Shown piece after piece: positions 39,117 to 55,229 of a stretch of 64,000 nucleotides of DNA. Numbering within the stretch: position 1 is the stretch's first letter; each line of letters starts with the position of its first letter. Origin of the DNA: Pratylenchus scribneri (lineage: Eukaryota; Nematoda; Chromadorea; Rhabditida; Pratylenchidae); NCBI GenBank assembly GCA_030063045.1, contig JAQSEB010000065.1, positions 310,001-374,000 of the forward strand. The letters are read 5' to 3'. A program made the position numbers and the translations under genes. Below the pieces are notes generated by a model. That model had not been told where the DNA came from and made no database searches. It was given only the letters and a program-made list of their open reading frames with translations.

Positions 39117-40968
39117 TCAAATAAGGTTCTTCTTCAGCTCAGTATAATTGCGGACAATTGCCTTCATAATTTGATCCAACAATTCCACCTGCTTTCCATC
39201 GACCAGCATTTTGTATCCATTGGATTTCATCACCTTTGAAATGAATAATTATTTCATTGTAATAATTTTCACCTCGTCGGCATGATTTGCGATGTAATTG
39301 ATGGCCTCATCCTTGAGTTTGGCATATTGGCCATAGGCGGCCCAGACCAGAAATTCACAAACAGTCTCACTCTCCAATGAATTGGCTAATTGGCGTTCAC
39401 AGAGGACCTAAAATGGACAAAAATAAGTAAATATAAATATAAAATAATTGATTTACCTTTAAATCGTCGAGATGATATTCGTCAGCGGCCTTCAACAATT
39501 CCTTTGCCATATCTTCCGGGGGTGCTTTGCTGCTATAACTGAAATATTTTTTATAATTAATCAAATAGGTAATAGTGGCGTTTGTTCTCCCGGGGTTTGC
39601 GCGTTATGCAAAATTTTTCACTTATGGCATTTTGTCAATTTTGGGTTTAACCGGTTTCGACCACCGATTTCGATTTCCTAAAATTACAATTCTGGGTAAT
39701 TAAACCTACTGAATTCATTGGAACCGTTTTTATTTCATTTTTCCCTGGTCTAATAGGCGAAAACCGGTAAAATGTCTAAAGTGAAAAATTTTGTGGAATG
39801 CGCGCGGCAGCACCGTTCTCCCCACTAACTTCCCCCCCCCCCCCTCATTTTTCAAAATTCAAAAATTTTTTTTTTATTTTTCGCTTAAAACATTATTTAT
39901 GTGTTTTCGATTATGGGGTTTCCGGATTTGGCATTAATTATTCATTAGCTCTATAAGGCATAATTTTTCATTTTTGAGTTTTATTCGAAATAAATGGTAT
40001 ATCCGTGATCAGCTCATCAAGATGCATTCATAATATGACCCAAAATAACAAATTTCAATTTTTCGAAACCGCCGGTTTGTAAACCGATGGTACTTTCCCA
40101 TTATCGAGGGGTTCGAGTCATTATCGTGTGGTCTGGGTCAATATCGGGGGTCCGGGTCAATATCGAGGCCCGGTCATTATCGAGGGGAGGATGGTTAAGA
40201 AGAAGGAGAAGATGGTGAAGAATGAAGATGATCTAAAAGACGATGAAAAGATGAAGTGATGAAGAAGATAATGAAGAAGATGATGAAGACGACGATGAAG
40301 ATGGAGAAGAAGATGATGATAAGAATATGATGATGATGATAAAGATGATGAAGAAAATGAAGATAATGATAAGGAATATGATGATGATGATAAAGAAGAT
40401 CATCATCTTCCTAAATCCTAATCATCCTATATTTATAGATCTTGCCCACCGGGTCCCCCCCCCCCCCCCCCTACATTGACCAGGACCCCCGATAGTGACC
40501 CGGACCTCCCGATAATGACCTGGACCCCCCGATAATGGGAAAGTACCAAACCTATAAATGTTCAGCCAATAGAGCTAATGAAAAATTAGCCAAATACGGA
40601 ATTCCGTCATCGAAAATACCTAAATAATCAAAAAAATTTTTTTAAAAAATGGGGGAGGGAACAAACGATATTATCACGATCAAATGAATTCGCTCACATG
40701 AATATAAGCATTTGTCCAAGCACCGGTGATTTGATATCCTTAATTCGGGCAATTCCTTCCTTCGCTTCGAGCATATCGGTTTCGAACATTTTTTGAAAGA
40801 CTGGTGATCGGCAAGCCAAAACGCCCTTGTGTGCCTTAAATACAACAAGATTAAGTTTATACTCATTTTTGTTACCTTGAATTCAACATCGTCCGAAGCG
40901 ATGACGGTACAATCCGGGAACAAGCCTTGCTCAAACATTTTTCCCATTTGTTCCGCAAAATTAGCCAT
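39117..40968 (-). CDS. BTB (POZ) domain protein, BTB-only
   Basis: Five exons in frame: 40968-40876, 40834-40698, 39538-39457, 39407-39273 and 39233-39117; 187 residues. The BTB fold blocks are clear: LFPDCTVIASDDVEFKAHKG, VLACRSPVFQKMFETDM, MLIFIYSSK and LLKAADEYHLDDLKVLCERQ. A BACK-like helical tail with a Lys-rich end follows. There is no MATH, Kelch or zinc-finger domain. Such proteins dimerise and often act as CUL3 substrate adaptors; the AHKGVLACRSPVF style is closest to SPOP-type BTBs. The partner is unknown. Intron 2 (40697-39539) is a stack of nested elements. Confidence 0.86.
39895..40625. mobile_element. Older inverted-repeat element that received the 40.1-kb insertion
   Basis: Left arm 'gatttggcattaattattca' with 'ttagctctata' (about 39925-39955) matches the complement of 'attagccaaatacgg' with 'tagagctaatgaaaaa' (about 40570-40600). 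The GGTACT element sits between the arms, so nesting order can be read. The edges are approximate. Confidence 0.55.
40089..40547. mobile_element. GGTACT-type hAT-like element with GA-rich core, in BTB intron 2
   Basis: 459 bp. Ends are GGTACTTTCCCATTATCG and its complement. The flanks AAACCGAT (40081-40088) and AAACCTAT (40548-40555) agree at 7 of 8 bases, an aged 8-bp target duplication. The core is 'gaagatgatgaag' repeat followed by a poly-C run and repeats of 'cgataatgacctggacc'. Confidence 0.75.
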
Positions 40969-42101
40969 TGCAATATTTTGAATATATTATGTTTTATGTA
41001 CGAAAGAGAAGCTTAAAAATAAAAATGCAATTAATACACTCTGAGGACGGGAAAGCAGTAAAATTAACGTAAACATTTCTTTGGAGTTTAAAACTAAGTT
41101 GGGAATTGAAAAAGTTATGGCGCTAGACATTGCAGTTTCTGTTTGTATTTATACGCAATTTTGTTTGAATTTATTGATTTTTAAATTAATGATGATTATG
41201 ATTATTGATTAGATAAAGAATAAAGATATGATGTTATGAATATTTTTTAGTCGAGTGATGATTGATATGATGATGATGAGATTGATGATTGAAATTTGAA
41301 ATGGGAAAAGCAATGTACTTACTATTGTTCGTTCATATGTTGTGTCTAACAACTAAACTAAAACAAGATATGTGAATTCAATCGATTATCGATTGATGAA
41401 TGTAGGGTGTAGGCAAAACAACTACCAGCAGTACCACTACGGTTGAAAAAATATTGATCGATTGATTCTTCCAGAATATTCTAGAAAAACTTATCCTTTA
41501 TTAGGCGAATAAATTACTGAAAATGGTGAATAGAATGCTGAAAATGGCGTAACATAACGGTTTAGTGGTTTGTCCTAGACCTCCAAACCATAAACCCAAT
41601 CGATAGATCTCGTCAAAACGCGTCGATTGGTATAATTTGTCATGGTTTGATTAAAAATTAAGGGTATTAACACGGGGATTTCACTATGGGGAGATTTTTT
41701 CAAAACCCCTTCATTCTATATCACTTTTTTCCCAATGCCTGCATATTTTCCCCTACTATCTCATCCAAAAAAAAGGTCGATTAGGGTGACCAAGGCTATC
41801 TCGGCTCCCAAACTTAAGTTTTTAAATTCCAACTCCAATTTTGTGCTAAAGACTCTACTAGGCTACAAGATAGGCTAAAAATAAATATAAGTTGTCTATA
41901 TTTTTCGAACACTTTTCTATGGTTGAAAATTAATTAGCAATTTTTTGATTTGGGTAGAGGGTTTGGGAGTCTAGAACAAACCATTGAACCGTTATAAGCT
42001 TTTCATCATTTAAAATGCTTTTTTTTGCCAAATTAAATACTACTCTTTTTACTTATATTTCATAAATATTTTTAAGAGACATTTGTGTTCGTTGCTCACA
42101 G
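40969..42101. other. Intergenic region with one MITE
   Basis: The upstream DNA of the BTB gene is A/T-rich with a 'gatgatgatgag' patch near 41270. The remainder is the MITE at 41515-42050. No gene seen. Confidence 0.5.
41515..42050. mobile_element. Foldback MITE, family A, copy 5 (with internal insertion)
   Basis: Left arm 'cataacggtttagtggtttg' with 'caaaacgcgtcgattggtat'; right arm 'gaaccgttataagcttttca'. The centre differs from other copies from about 41670 to 41930, where foreign sequence ('acggggatttcactatgggg') replaces the usual middle. Confidence 0.7.
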
Positions 42102-42833
42102 CTCAACGCTTGCAGCAATTCACCTACTTTTGGCTAATCAAGAAATTTTCATCGACGTGGTAAGCGCATTTAAATAATTTTGGTCCGGAATTTACCAGAT
42201 TTTTTGACGCCTAAAAGTTGGAAATCTTCACTTTTAGGCCTCATTCAGGTACGAAAATGGCTAATGCGACTCGGCATGGTCGATTTAGTCTATGAAATTT
42301 TTATTTCAAACCGGTATTAAGTCATAGGCGAGAGTTGGTAAACTGAAACCGGTTTGGGTTTAAACAACGGTTCAACTTTTCAAAACAAATCATACCGGTT
42401 TGAGATTGAAATTTCATAAACTTAATCGATCATGCCGAATCGAATGAACCTATTTTCGAATATATACAATACCTAGAAGCTGAGATTTCCAAAATTTATC
42501 AGACCAACCTCAACCTTTGATAAATTCCGGTATTATTTACCAATTTCCAATATTTTCTACATTTATATATATTTTCAGGCAACAGTCAGTAAATTTGTGC
42601 TCGGGGATGGTCAAATCAAAATGAAATTTGCCGGTGATTTCTCGCATATTTCGGAAAAGAACAGGAAAAATCTGCAAGGCCCTTACATAAGATCAATATA
42701 TTCTCCTACTGATTGGGAAAAACGCTGTGAAATTATGGCCGGAATATATGTTGCCTTATTAACTGTTTTGATATTCGGAGCATTTCTTCTCTTTTATTAT
42801 TGGGGAATGCGCGAAATTGTATTACAAAAATGA
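42102..42833 (+). CDS. C-terminal part of an unrecognised membrane protein
   Basis: Two exons join in frame, 42102-42159 and 42579-42833 (TGA). They encode STLAAIHLLLANQEIFIDV, then VSKFVLGDGQIKMKFAGDFS, a charged stretch and one strong membrane helix (IYVALLTVLIFGAFLLFYYW) ending in a short basic tail. Splice sites are good (GTAAGC, TTTTCAG). No start codon or upstream exon could be found. Either the gene continues through the MITE at 41.5-42.05 kb or it is a fragment. I do not recognise the family. Confidence 0.5.
42180..42545. repeat. Dispersed repeat, second copy at 60.93-61.24 kb
   Basis: Contains 'aaccggtttgggtttaaaca' and 'gaatcgaatgaacctatttt', both shared with about 60930-61240 in the SKP1-like gene. 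Its ends are inverted ('ggaatttaccag' and 'gataaattccgg'). It occupies most of this gene's intron. Confidence 0.6.
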
Positions 42834-43646
42834 ACTTTGATTGTATTGTTATTTCTTTTGTTGATTTCATATGAAATTCAAAGTGAATTCTTAAAACTTA
42901 TTTTTTTTTACTTTTTAGTGTAAAACGCAGTTATGCCTTAATTTTGAATGTTGAAACTAATTAGGGCAATCAGTCAAAGTAAAATTTCCCAAATTCCTGA
43001 AATTTTATTAGTCAATTTAGGATTTTTTGTTGAAATTTCAAAGACCGGTACTTCCTATTATTGGAGGGGGGGGGGGGGGGGGGATGGCGAAGAAGATGAT
43101 GAGGAGGATGAAGAAAAGGATAAACGACCAGGAAGATGAAGATGATTCATCTCTTTCCTCATTATCATCTTCGCCATCACATAAGCATCTTCTTCAAATC
43201 ATCTTCTTCATCGTCAGCATCATCAGCTTCTTTATTATCATCAGCTTCTTCTCTACCCCCCTAATAAGAAAACATCGACTTTTCAACTTATATCTTTACT
43301 AATTTTTTTATAAATAATACAAAAACAAACAAATATTTCAAGCAAAAATTCGGCCAAATTTTTCATATCATCCTTTAAACAAAAACCTATTTAACTTCTA
43401 ATCTAGTCACTCAAAATTAGGCTTAATTAATATAAGAATCAAAATAATTAGAAAATTCATTTATTTATTCATAATCTCCAATTTTATTTGCGATAATTTG
43501 TAAAAAAATCCAATGGTGCGTGATGAATTTAAAAAGTGAAACATTTAAAGCAAATTGAATAAGTCTAAAAAAAATGTAATTTTAATATATTCCACCATTC
43601 TCCTCATTCTTTTTCCTCATTCTTCTACCCGTCTTTGTGTGCGCAT
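42834..43646. other. Intergenic region with poly-G and GA/TC microsatellite
   Basis: A run of G at 43064-43083 is followed by 'gaagatgatgaggaggatga' and then 'catcttcgccatc' repeat to 43250. The left edge GGTACTTCCTATTATTGGAG resembles the GGTACT elements; the matching right edge is decayed. The short open frames over the repeat are not genes. Confidence 0.55.
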
Positions 43647-48267
<4,621 letters not shown>

Positions 48268-49862
48268 TATTGTGATGTTTTTGAGAATAAAAAATAGATT
48301 GAATGAAGACTTATTTGATTAACAAAATACTCTGCTAAAATCTTTATATTAATGGTGGGAATGGGAAATGGGATAAATGTAATTGTGGAAAAAGGATAAG
48401 AAGTTTGGAAACTGAATTATATAGTGGAATTTAAAACATGCTTTTTTCACTTTGTGCTAATTTATCGATTAGTGCCAGTGCCAGCAAGTTTTCAACAAAA
48501 AAAGATGTGTTTAAGAATTTTATCCAAACCGGTTTTCGGGAATTTAGGATGATCAAACTAAAACCAATGATATTTTGGAATTATTGTGTTGGGAAAAGTG
48601 AAAACCCCTACTTTCTATAGGATGGTATTTAATTTTGCGAAAAAAACATTGAAAATTGCGAAAAAAAAAACATTGAAAATTGCGAAAAGAGTATTGAAAA
48701 TTGAAAATTGCGAAAAGTTTATAACGGTTTAGTGGTTTGTTCTAGACCCCCAAACCTTATATCCAATCGATAGATCTCGTCAAGACGCGTCGATTGGTAT
48801 ATATTTTGTCGTGGCTTGATGAAAAATTAAGGGTTTTAAACCACTTAAACCGCTTAATGGGATTTGGTTCAAAACCAATTAAACCATGACAAATTATATA
48901 CCATTCGATGCGTCTTGATGAGCTCTATCCAATGGTATATAGTTTGTGAATTTTGGACAAACCAATAAACCGTTATAAACTTTTCGCAATTTTCAATACT
49001 CTTTTCGCAATTTTCAATTTTTTTTCGCAATTTTAAATATTTCCCCTTTCTATAAAACATCCTTTTAATGAATATTAATATTAAAAACTAGTTTAAAAAA
49101 CAGTGTTTTAAACGTTTTTCGGTAAAGGTTGGAATTGGAACATGCAAACATGAAATTTAACGTCTAACCAATAAAATAGGGGAAGAAAGATAAGGACAGG
49201 ACAGCAGTCCTCAAACCGATTTTATAAACTTTTATTCTTCGAACCAAAATCGGCATTCGCCACAGTCAGAAAACCTAGACCCAAAATCTCAATAATAGAG
49301 TACTCAAAACTCAACATCCAACAACATCTTCCATCTTTGAACACAAATTTTATTTGATTTAAAAAATATGTGAGATAGAAGAGGGTGGATTGTAAAACAA
49401 CAAACATTAATTTTAATGTTGCTTGCAAAATAAAAACGGATAGGATGGAAGGGATTTTGAGAAAGTATTTAGCGAAATTATCAATCATTATCATCACTTT
49501 AATTGGTCTTGGTCAAAGTCATCTCATTTTTATTCCACAAATTTTATAATCGAAATAGTTGAGACGAACACACACAAAAATATGAATGAATATAAAATTA
49601 ATAAATGGTCAAGAAATTGGGGGATTTTAGGGATTTTGTGAGGGTGGAAAACACAAAACAAAGTTGAGGAAAACGAAGGGGTGGTTTTGTTTGATGATTT
49701 TTTATGAAGGTTGGGAGCTCAAGAAAAATATATAAAATTAAATAGAGGAGAACAGAGAGGAAAGTCCGTACGGTCCATTTTGTTGATTTCTTCCCATTTT
49801 TATATTCGTTTTCTAAAATTCATCCATCCTTCCTTCCCGCACTTCTCCATCCATCCTTGTGC
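48268..49862. other. Intergenic region with one full-length MITE
   Basis: Contains the MITE at 48.6 kb and AT-rich DNA that should include the 14-3-3 3'UTR (49500-49862). The open frame at 49222-49497 has no support. Confidence 0.5.
48622..49055. mobile_element. Foldback MITE, family A, copy 6 (best preserved)
   Basis: About 430 bp. Left arm 'ggtatttaattttgcgaaaa', right arm 'ttcgcaattttaaatatttc'. Both inner cores are present: 'caagacgcgtcgattggtat' and 'ccattcgatgcgtcttgatg'. Good reference copy for the family. Confidence 0.85.
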
Positions 49863-51130
49863 TCAGTTTCCGCCAGTCTCGCCGGTCTCACCGCCGCCTT
49901 CTTGCTCATCCGCTGCCGTATCGCTGGTCCACAATGTCAGATTGTCCCGAAGCAGCTGCATGATCAGCGTCGAATCCTTGTAGGAGTCCTCGTTGAGAGT
50001 GTCCAATTCGGCAATTGCATCATCGAAGGCCTGGGAAGAAAAATTGGATTATTTTTTATTCGTTTTTAGGTTTTATTAAGAATAATGTACCATAAAAATT
50101 TTCGACAACCCAAATGAAGGACAAGGACCTTAACTTTTTGCAAATTTAGGTCTCAGGTTCGAACCCGCTAAGAGGACGTTATTTTTTCAGAACTGTTTTC
50201 GACCTTTTGTGCATTTTTACATATTCTATAGTAAAATTCCAGACGAAATTAAATTTTTCTAAAATAATGCCCTAGTAGTCAGAAACCTGTTTAGCCAATT
50301 GGCAAGCCTTGTCCGGCGAGTTCAAGATCTCATAGTAGAACACGGAGAAGTTGAGGGCCAGGCCAAGGCGGATCGGATGAGTTGGCTGCATTTTGTCCTT
50401 TGCAATGTCGAATGCCTCTTGATAGCTTTGCTGGGACTTCTCAACAACGCCTAAATTGGAAAAGATTTATTGGTCGAATATGTGTGTCAAGAACTTACTG
50501 GTGCGGTCATCTCCGGTGGCGACCTCGGCCAAGTAGCGGTAGTAGTCACCCTTCATCTTCAGGTAGAACACCTTTGACTCGGGGTTGCCAGCCTTCGGGA
50601 TCAGATATTTGTCCAATAAGTCCTGAAGATTTTTTTGGATAAATTTAAGGTTTTCATTGAAAATTTTCATTACCAAAACATCGTGGCAAATATCGCGCAG
50701 TTCCCGCTCGACCTTCTCGCGGTATTCCTTGGCCATTTGTTGCTTCTTCTCGGAACCCTCGGTCTTTTGCTCGATGCTGGAGATGACACGCCATGATGAG
50801 CGACGGGCCCCGACCACGTTCTTGTAGGCAACGGAGAGCAAGTTGCGTTCCTCATTGGACAGCTCGGCGCCAAGTTCGGTGACCTTCTTCATGGATTGAG
50901 CCATGTCATCGTAGCGTTCGGCCTTAAAAATGTTTTGAAATTTTCAAGATTTAGAAAGGAAGGTCCCTAGACCAAAAGTTTTTCACCCAGACCTTAACTT
51001 TTTCCCCCGTTCAAACTATTATTTGGTTGGTTGTCATGGTTTCTCCAAAAGAATACCCGCATTCCCAGTTCACCCTCACCTGTTCGGCAAGTTTGGCACG
51101 CTGCACGAGTTCGTCCTTGTTTTCGGCCAT
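49863..51130 (-). CDS. par-5: 14-3-3 protein
   Basis: Five exons in frame: 51130-51080, 50922-50674, 50622-50499, 50450-50287 and 50030-49863; 251 residues, the usual family length. Signature blocks: [88 protein letters not shown] and [19 protein letters not shown]. 14-3-3 dimers bind phospho-Ser/Thr motifs and control many signalling proteins. The Lys, two Arg and Tyr that hold the phosphate are in these conserved blocks. Exons are GC-richer than neighbouring genes, as expected for a highly expressed gene. The symbol is by homology; nematodes have two such genes and I cannot say which this is. Confidence 0.95.
50105..50250 (+). repeat. T-arm-like dispersed repeat (family B), copy 5
   Basis: 'ggtctcaggttcgaacccgc' at 50149, then 'gacgttattttttcagaact' and 'tttttacatattctatagta'. 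In a 14-3-3 intron. Confidence 0.6.
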
Positions 51131-54100
51131 TGTTTGTGTTTTGTTGTTGGAATTGGATGAAGAAGACAGCAAAAGATGATTTTAAAATGAGAAAGTTTAA
51201 AGCGTCTGAAGATTAAGCTAAAATAATGAAAGTGAATGAATGTTTTTATTGAATATTTATGATATTTATTGTTGAAATATTCACGCATATTTCATGGGAG
51301 TATTTCGCGGTAGATGGACGCAGATTTAATTGGGAACAATGGAAATATTTTCGACGAAAAAGTTTGATTATGAATCATTTTCCCATTTGCGTGTTTTATG
51401 CGGCGACCTATGTTCTTAAATCATGGCCGATTAGCGTCCCATTTTTGTGGTGTGCTGTGGACGGGGGACTGCTGGGCATGGGTAGCGTTGATTGGGAAAT
51501 GCGGCGAGAAAATAATGATGATGAGGGGCGACAAGCAATAAAATTAAAATGGACGCATTTTATGATTTGCAGTTGCTTTTATTTTATGATTATGAGAAAT
51601 AGAAAGACGCTATCAAAGAAGGGAAGGCGGAAGGGAGGTAGCAGAGTTAGAGCAATAGAAAATATTGTTTTTGCAAACGCAAAAATGACTCGACACACGA
51701 CTAATGACCATAAAACAGAAATGCTAGTAGAAATCAAGAAGGAAAAAGATGGGAGAGAAAAATCGGACTTTGAACTGAACTTCTGGATTGAATGCTTTTC
51801 TCTGTAGATGTTTTCAAAATGAAATAATATCTATCGGTATGAAATGAATGTGAGACTAAAACTGAGCGTGGTACAAGGCGCGAGCGCGAGCTTTAAACCC
51901 TCCTTTTTAGCGAAGAAAATAAAGTACTTAAAACTTTTGGTAATAGGCCGGATCCATTATGCTAAATTAATTTTTCTAAATTTCGTATTCTAATTGTTTG
52001 ATGAAGCCTTTGTGCGTGATTTGCCCCTATTATTCGGCATGGTTCCGCTATTTTTGGCCGTGGACCCTGGGCTAACCTTTTCTTCGCTTCTCAAATTGCA
52101 TGAATGAGAGATGGGGGCATGAAGGGCGGCTGTCCTTTTCCTTTTTGGGCAGACCTTTTGGCGCCAAAATGGTCCTTTTTCATTAAGAATTTTGGGAAGC
52201 CGAAAAAATTTCCCAAAAATTCCCAGCTAAAAATGTTCCTGGGAATGAATGGAATGAGGTGGGACGGATGAATGAGAAAAGCGGACTTGGCAATGGCAAA
52301 GTTTTCACATAGAGGAAGCAACGGTGGGGTTAGCAAAGTCCGCCACCACAGAATGCGGATTGAGATGAGGAGGGGGATTGGAGTAAAAGAAATGGGGTAC
52401 TGGGAGGAGGGGTTTGGGCAAGGGCCACCGATGTATTGGACTTCTCATCGTCGTGTGTATGTGTGGGAGGGAGGAGCTAAGCACAGCAGCCAAAAAGCCC
52501 GTCGAGCCGCCGCTATTTGCCGGCCACGCGCGCCGCACAGAGGATTGTGTGGGCATTGGAGGAATGAGGGGATGTTTGGGAGGAAGGAGGACGTCCCCCA
52601 TATTGCCTAACATAAGTCGCTGTGCTCCCTTTTTGTTTGGGGTACCATTTCGCAGTGAATTCTATTTAATGAATCAAAGAGGAATTGGCGAAGAAGCGGG
52701 AAAGGGTGTATGAATTCCGGGGACCATCCCCTCGACAACAAAGTCGTTACCCCACCCCCCCCCCCCCCCCCCCCAACGCCCATTTTGAAAATAAATGAGC
52801 GGCAGCAAGAGGGGCCGTCTCACATTGAACAACACAGCCACTGGGCTGCCTCCATGCCCCATGACACTGCCAGTGGTGAAGGCCGATTGGGTGTATGAAT
52901 TCCGGGGAGCGTCCTATGGGAGGCCCGCTGCATTTGTGAAAGTGCGGCCCCCGGCTACGAAAATAAACCTGAGGGAGCGTTTCTCAATGGACGTAGTGTG
53001 TGGATTTTGAGGGGAAATGGGGCGAAATGCTCTATGAGCAAGGTGGAGGGCGTATGAATTCCGGGGATGGTATAGCCTTGTGTTGGATGAGAGGGCAAAA
53101 ATAACCACCACATAGCTTAGTGGAGGGCCCGTCTCGCAGTGAACAACACAGGAAAATGAGGGTCGAGAATGGGGAAAATGGGCAGAGTGGCGTATGAATT
53201 CCGGGGACAATCCTTGCCGTGGGGGAAGTGTGTGTGACTATTTCCCTCATTTTCTGTTGGGCGGATGAGTGAGTGATTGGTTTTGTTGCTGCCGACGGCG
53301 GCACACAGCCCCAAAGCACAGTTGGCCATGGATGTGCGGGGAAATTTTACTGCTGGCTTTCCAGAGGCCAAGGAAAGTGGGGGAAGTGGTTGTGTGTGCC
53401 CGAAAGGGAAACCCAACGATGAAAGAGGGATTAGATTTGGATGGACAAGGGGGAAATGAGGGAACAGAACAGGAATAAAGGGGCCGATAAAATTGCCCTC
53501 AACTGAGTTTGTTTGGCCTTGCCGCCGTTTTTTGAAATTGCAAGGACACAAAGGTAAGTAACGGAAGTGGAAGATGCGTATGTTGGACCCAAACTTTTCC
53601 TTCCTTCCTTCTTCACCTCTTTTGAATTTTGGACTCCGTTGTCAAAAGAAACTTTCCACAATTTTTTTTCTTCTAGGTTTTAGATGGTTTGAGTGAAATA
53701 AGTGCCAAAAATAGAACATCCAGAATAGTTATCGGGCCAAAAATTTCCTAATAAGTGCGTTATTTGCTATTTCCTTCGTAGTTTCGGGTATTTCCTCTAT
53801 TTTTGATCAATTTTAATCTTTATTCATGAAAGAATATTTATTTTTATCCATTATCCCATGTTCTTGTTTTCCTCTCTATATTCCTCTGAAGTCAAATAAA
53901 ATCTCATCTCCACATTGGCCATCATTTCGCCCCTTCCAAATAGAGGACGCTGGGTGTTGAAGGGACTTTGGCCGAATAAGATGCTTTGGAGGGGAGTATG
54001 AATGAGGCTATTTTGGCAATGGAGGATTTCCATACTTGTTTCTCATAATATTTTTGCAATATTCACTATTAAATACTGTGGAGAGGGACAGCAGAAGTTA

Positions 54101-54241
54101 AGCAAAAATTATGCAAAATTTGTTTTTTTTTATAAATGGGTATTAACAGCAAAATGTTGAACAAAACGAGAAACGTCATTTAAAAAAATTAAACAATGAA
54201 TTAAGATTTACTTTGATAATCTTGATTTAATCATGTTAGGC
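51131..54241. other. GC-richer intergenic region upstream of 14-3-3
   Basis: Many overlapping open frames on both strands arise because the GC content rises from about 52.2 to 53.6 kb. None shows conserved protein or splice structure, including the 182-codon frame at 51259-51807. GCGCCGCACA occurs at 52530, as upstream of RABGAP1. A poly-C run lies at about 52755-52774. Confidence 0.45.
52700..53215. repeat. Four spaced copies of GTATGAATTCCGGGG with partly repeated flanks
   Basis: Copies at about 52709, 52893, 53049 and 53191. Between them 'ggccgtctcacattgaacaa' and 'gcccgtctcgcagtgaacaa' recur with 'cacag' after them. This is an imperfect tandem array of composite units of about 300 bp. 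Confidence 0.7.
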
Positions 54242-54622
54242 TTATTTTGCTTGCTTTTCGCTCAATTTTGCCTTCTTTTTCTCATCTTCTGGCCGTTTTG
54301 ATGCGTGTCGTCGTTTAATTCGATCATACATTGTAAGGCCATCAGCTTTAGCTTTGCCCGATTTGATTTCTTCCAATATTTTCCTCTGCTCTTCCAACTC
54401 GATATCAGAATTATTCTCGCGCAATTTTGCCTTCTTTATCACATCTTTTGGCCGATGTGATCGTCGTTTTATAAGATCATAGAGTGATAAGCCATTAGCT
54501 TTGCCCGATTTGATTTCTTCAAATATTTTCCTTTGCTCTTCCAATTCGATGTCAAAAATGCTCTCACCTTCTGAACTACTACTTAATTCTTTGCGCTGCT
54601 TTTTATCCGGAATGGAATTCAT
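54242..54622 (-). CDS. Small basic protein with an internal tandem duplication, unknown function
   Basis: A single 126-codon frame starting MNSIPDKKQRKELSSSSEGE. Two copies of a block, DIELEEQRKIFEEIKSGKAN with GLSLYDLIKRR, and DIELEEQRKILEEIKSGKAK with GLTMYDRIKRR, are separated by a Lys-rich spacer and followed by another. DNA changes between copies are often in third positions, which suggests selection on protein. No intron, signal peptide or known domain. Confidence 0.6.
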   Translation of the reverse strand: MNSIPDKKQRKELSSSSEGESIFDIELEEQRKIFEEIKSGKANGLSLYDLIKRRSHRPKDVIKKAKLRENNSDIELEEQRKILEEIKSGKAKADGLTMYDRIKRRHASKRPEDEKKKAKLSEKQAK

Positions 54623-54689
54623 CTTCCCTTTTTTACTACAATAATGCTGATTTATTTAATTTGTCCTATAAAAATATTTTTTATATTTT

Positions 54690-55020
54690 TATAATTACTA
54701 GCTCGGGCGCACGCCCTATCGGGCGCGCTTCCGAGCTAGTCAAATTCTTTTTCTCTATCTTATCTATCTTGTCTACATTCTTTTTTTCTTTTTCTCTATC
54801 TTATTCATCATATCTTTTTCTTTTCTCTATCTCATTCATCTTATCTTTATTTTTTTCTTTTCTCTATCTCATTCATTTTATCTAAATTCTTTTTCTCTTC
54901 TCTATCTTTTACATCAGCTTATCTCTCGCCCCTTCGGGGCTCAGCTCGCTTCGCTCGCCCTTCGATTGTTTCCCTATATCATCATTGCCCCTTCGGGGCT
55001 CAGAGAATAAATTGTTAAGG
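54690..55020. repeat. Palindromic GC hairpins with pyrimidine-rich repeat
   Basis: 'actagctcgggcgcacgccc' faces 'gggcgcgcttccgagctagt'. It is followed by a ~190-bp tract of 'ctttttctctatcttattca' units and two 'gccccttcggggctcag' hairpins with 'gctcgcttcgctcgcc', the phrase also in the 7.4-kb units. Confidence 0.6.
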
Positions 55021-55042
55021 ATAAAATGATAAAAAATTATTT

Positions 55043-55114
55043 GTTACCACTGGGAATCGAACTTGGCCGAACAGAGCAAAAGTCTAGCACTCTACCATCT
55101 GAGCTATTCAAGTC
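55043..55114 (-). pseudogene. tRNA-Lys(UUU)-like pseudogene
   Basis: On the minus strand, TAGCTCAGATGGTAGAGTG matches the A box and D arm. An anticodon loop CTTTTGC sits on a mostly paired stem, and AGTTCGATTCC matches the B box. The T stem and acceptor stem do not pair, so a functional tRNA is unlikely. It could also be the head of a tRNA-derived SINE. Confidence 0.55.
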
Positions 55115-55229
55115 ATTAAAAAAAGCATCAATCAGTTCTACTATACTACTCTTAGGACGGGCAAAAAAATCGATATGTGGAATATTCCACATTTTTGTGG
55201 AATAATCCACATTCCATAGAAAATAAAAT

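Noticed and set aside
51259..51807. 182-codon plus-strand frame upstream of 14-3-3
   Set aside because: No recognisable domain and a run of unrelated composition. It overlaps the probable 14-3-3 upstream region and is expected by chance in GC-richer DNA.
52091..53661. A dozen overlapping open frames on both strands
   Set aside because: They arise from higher GC and few stops; none has splice sites, conserved blocks or a consistent frame.
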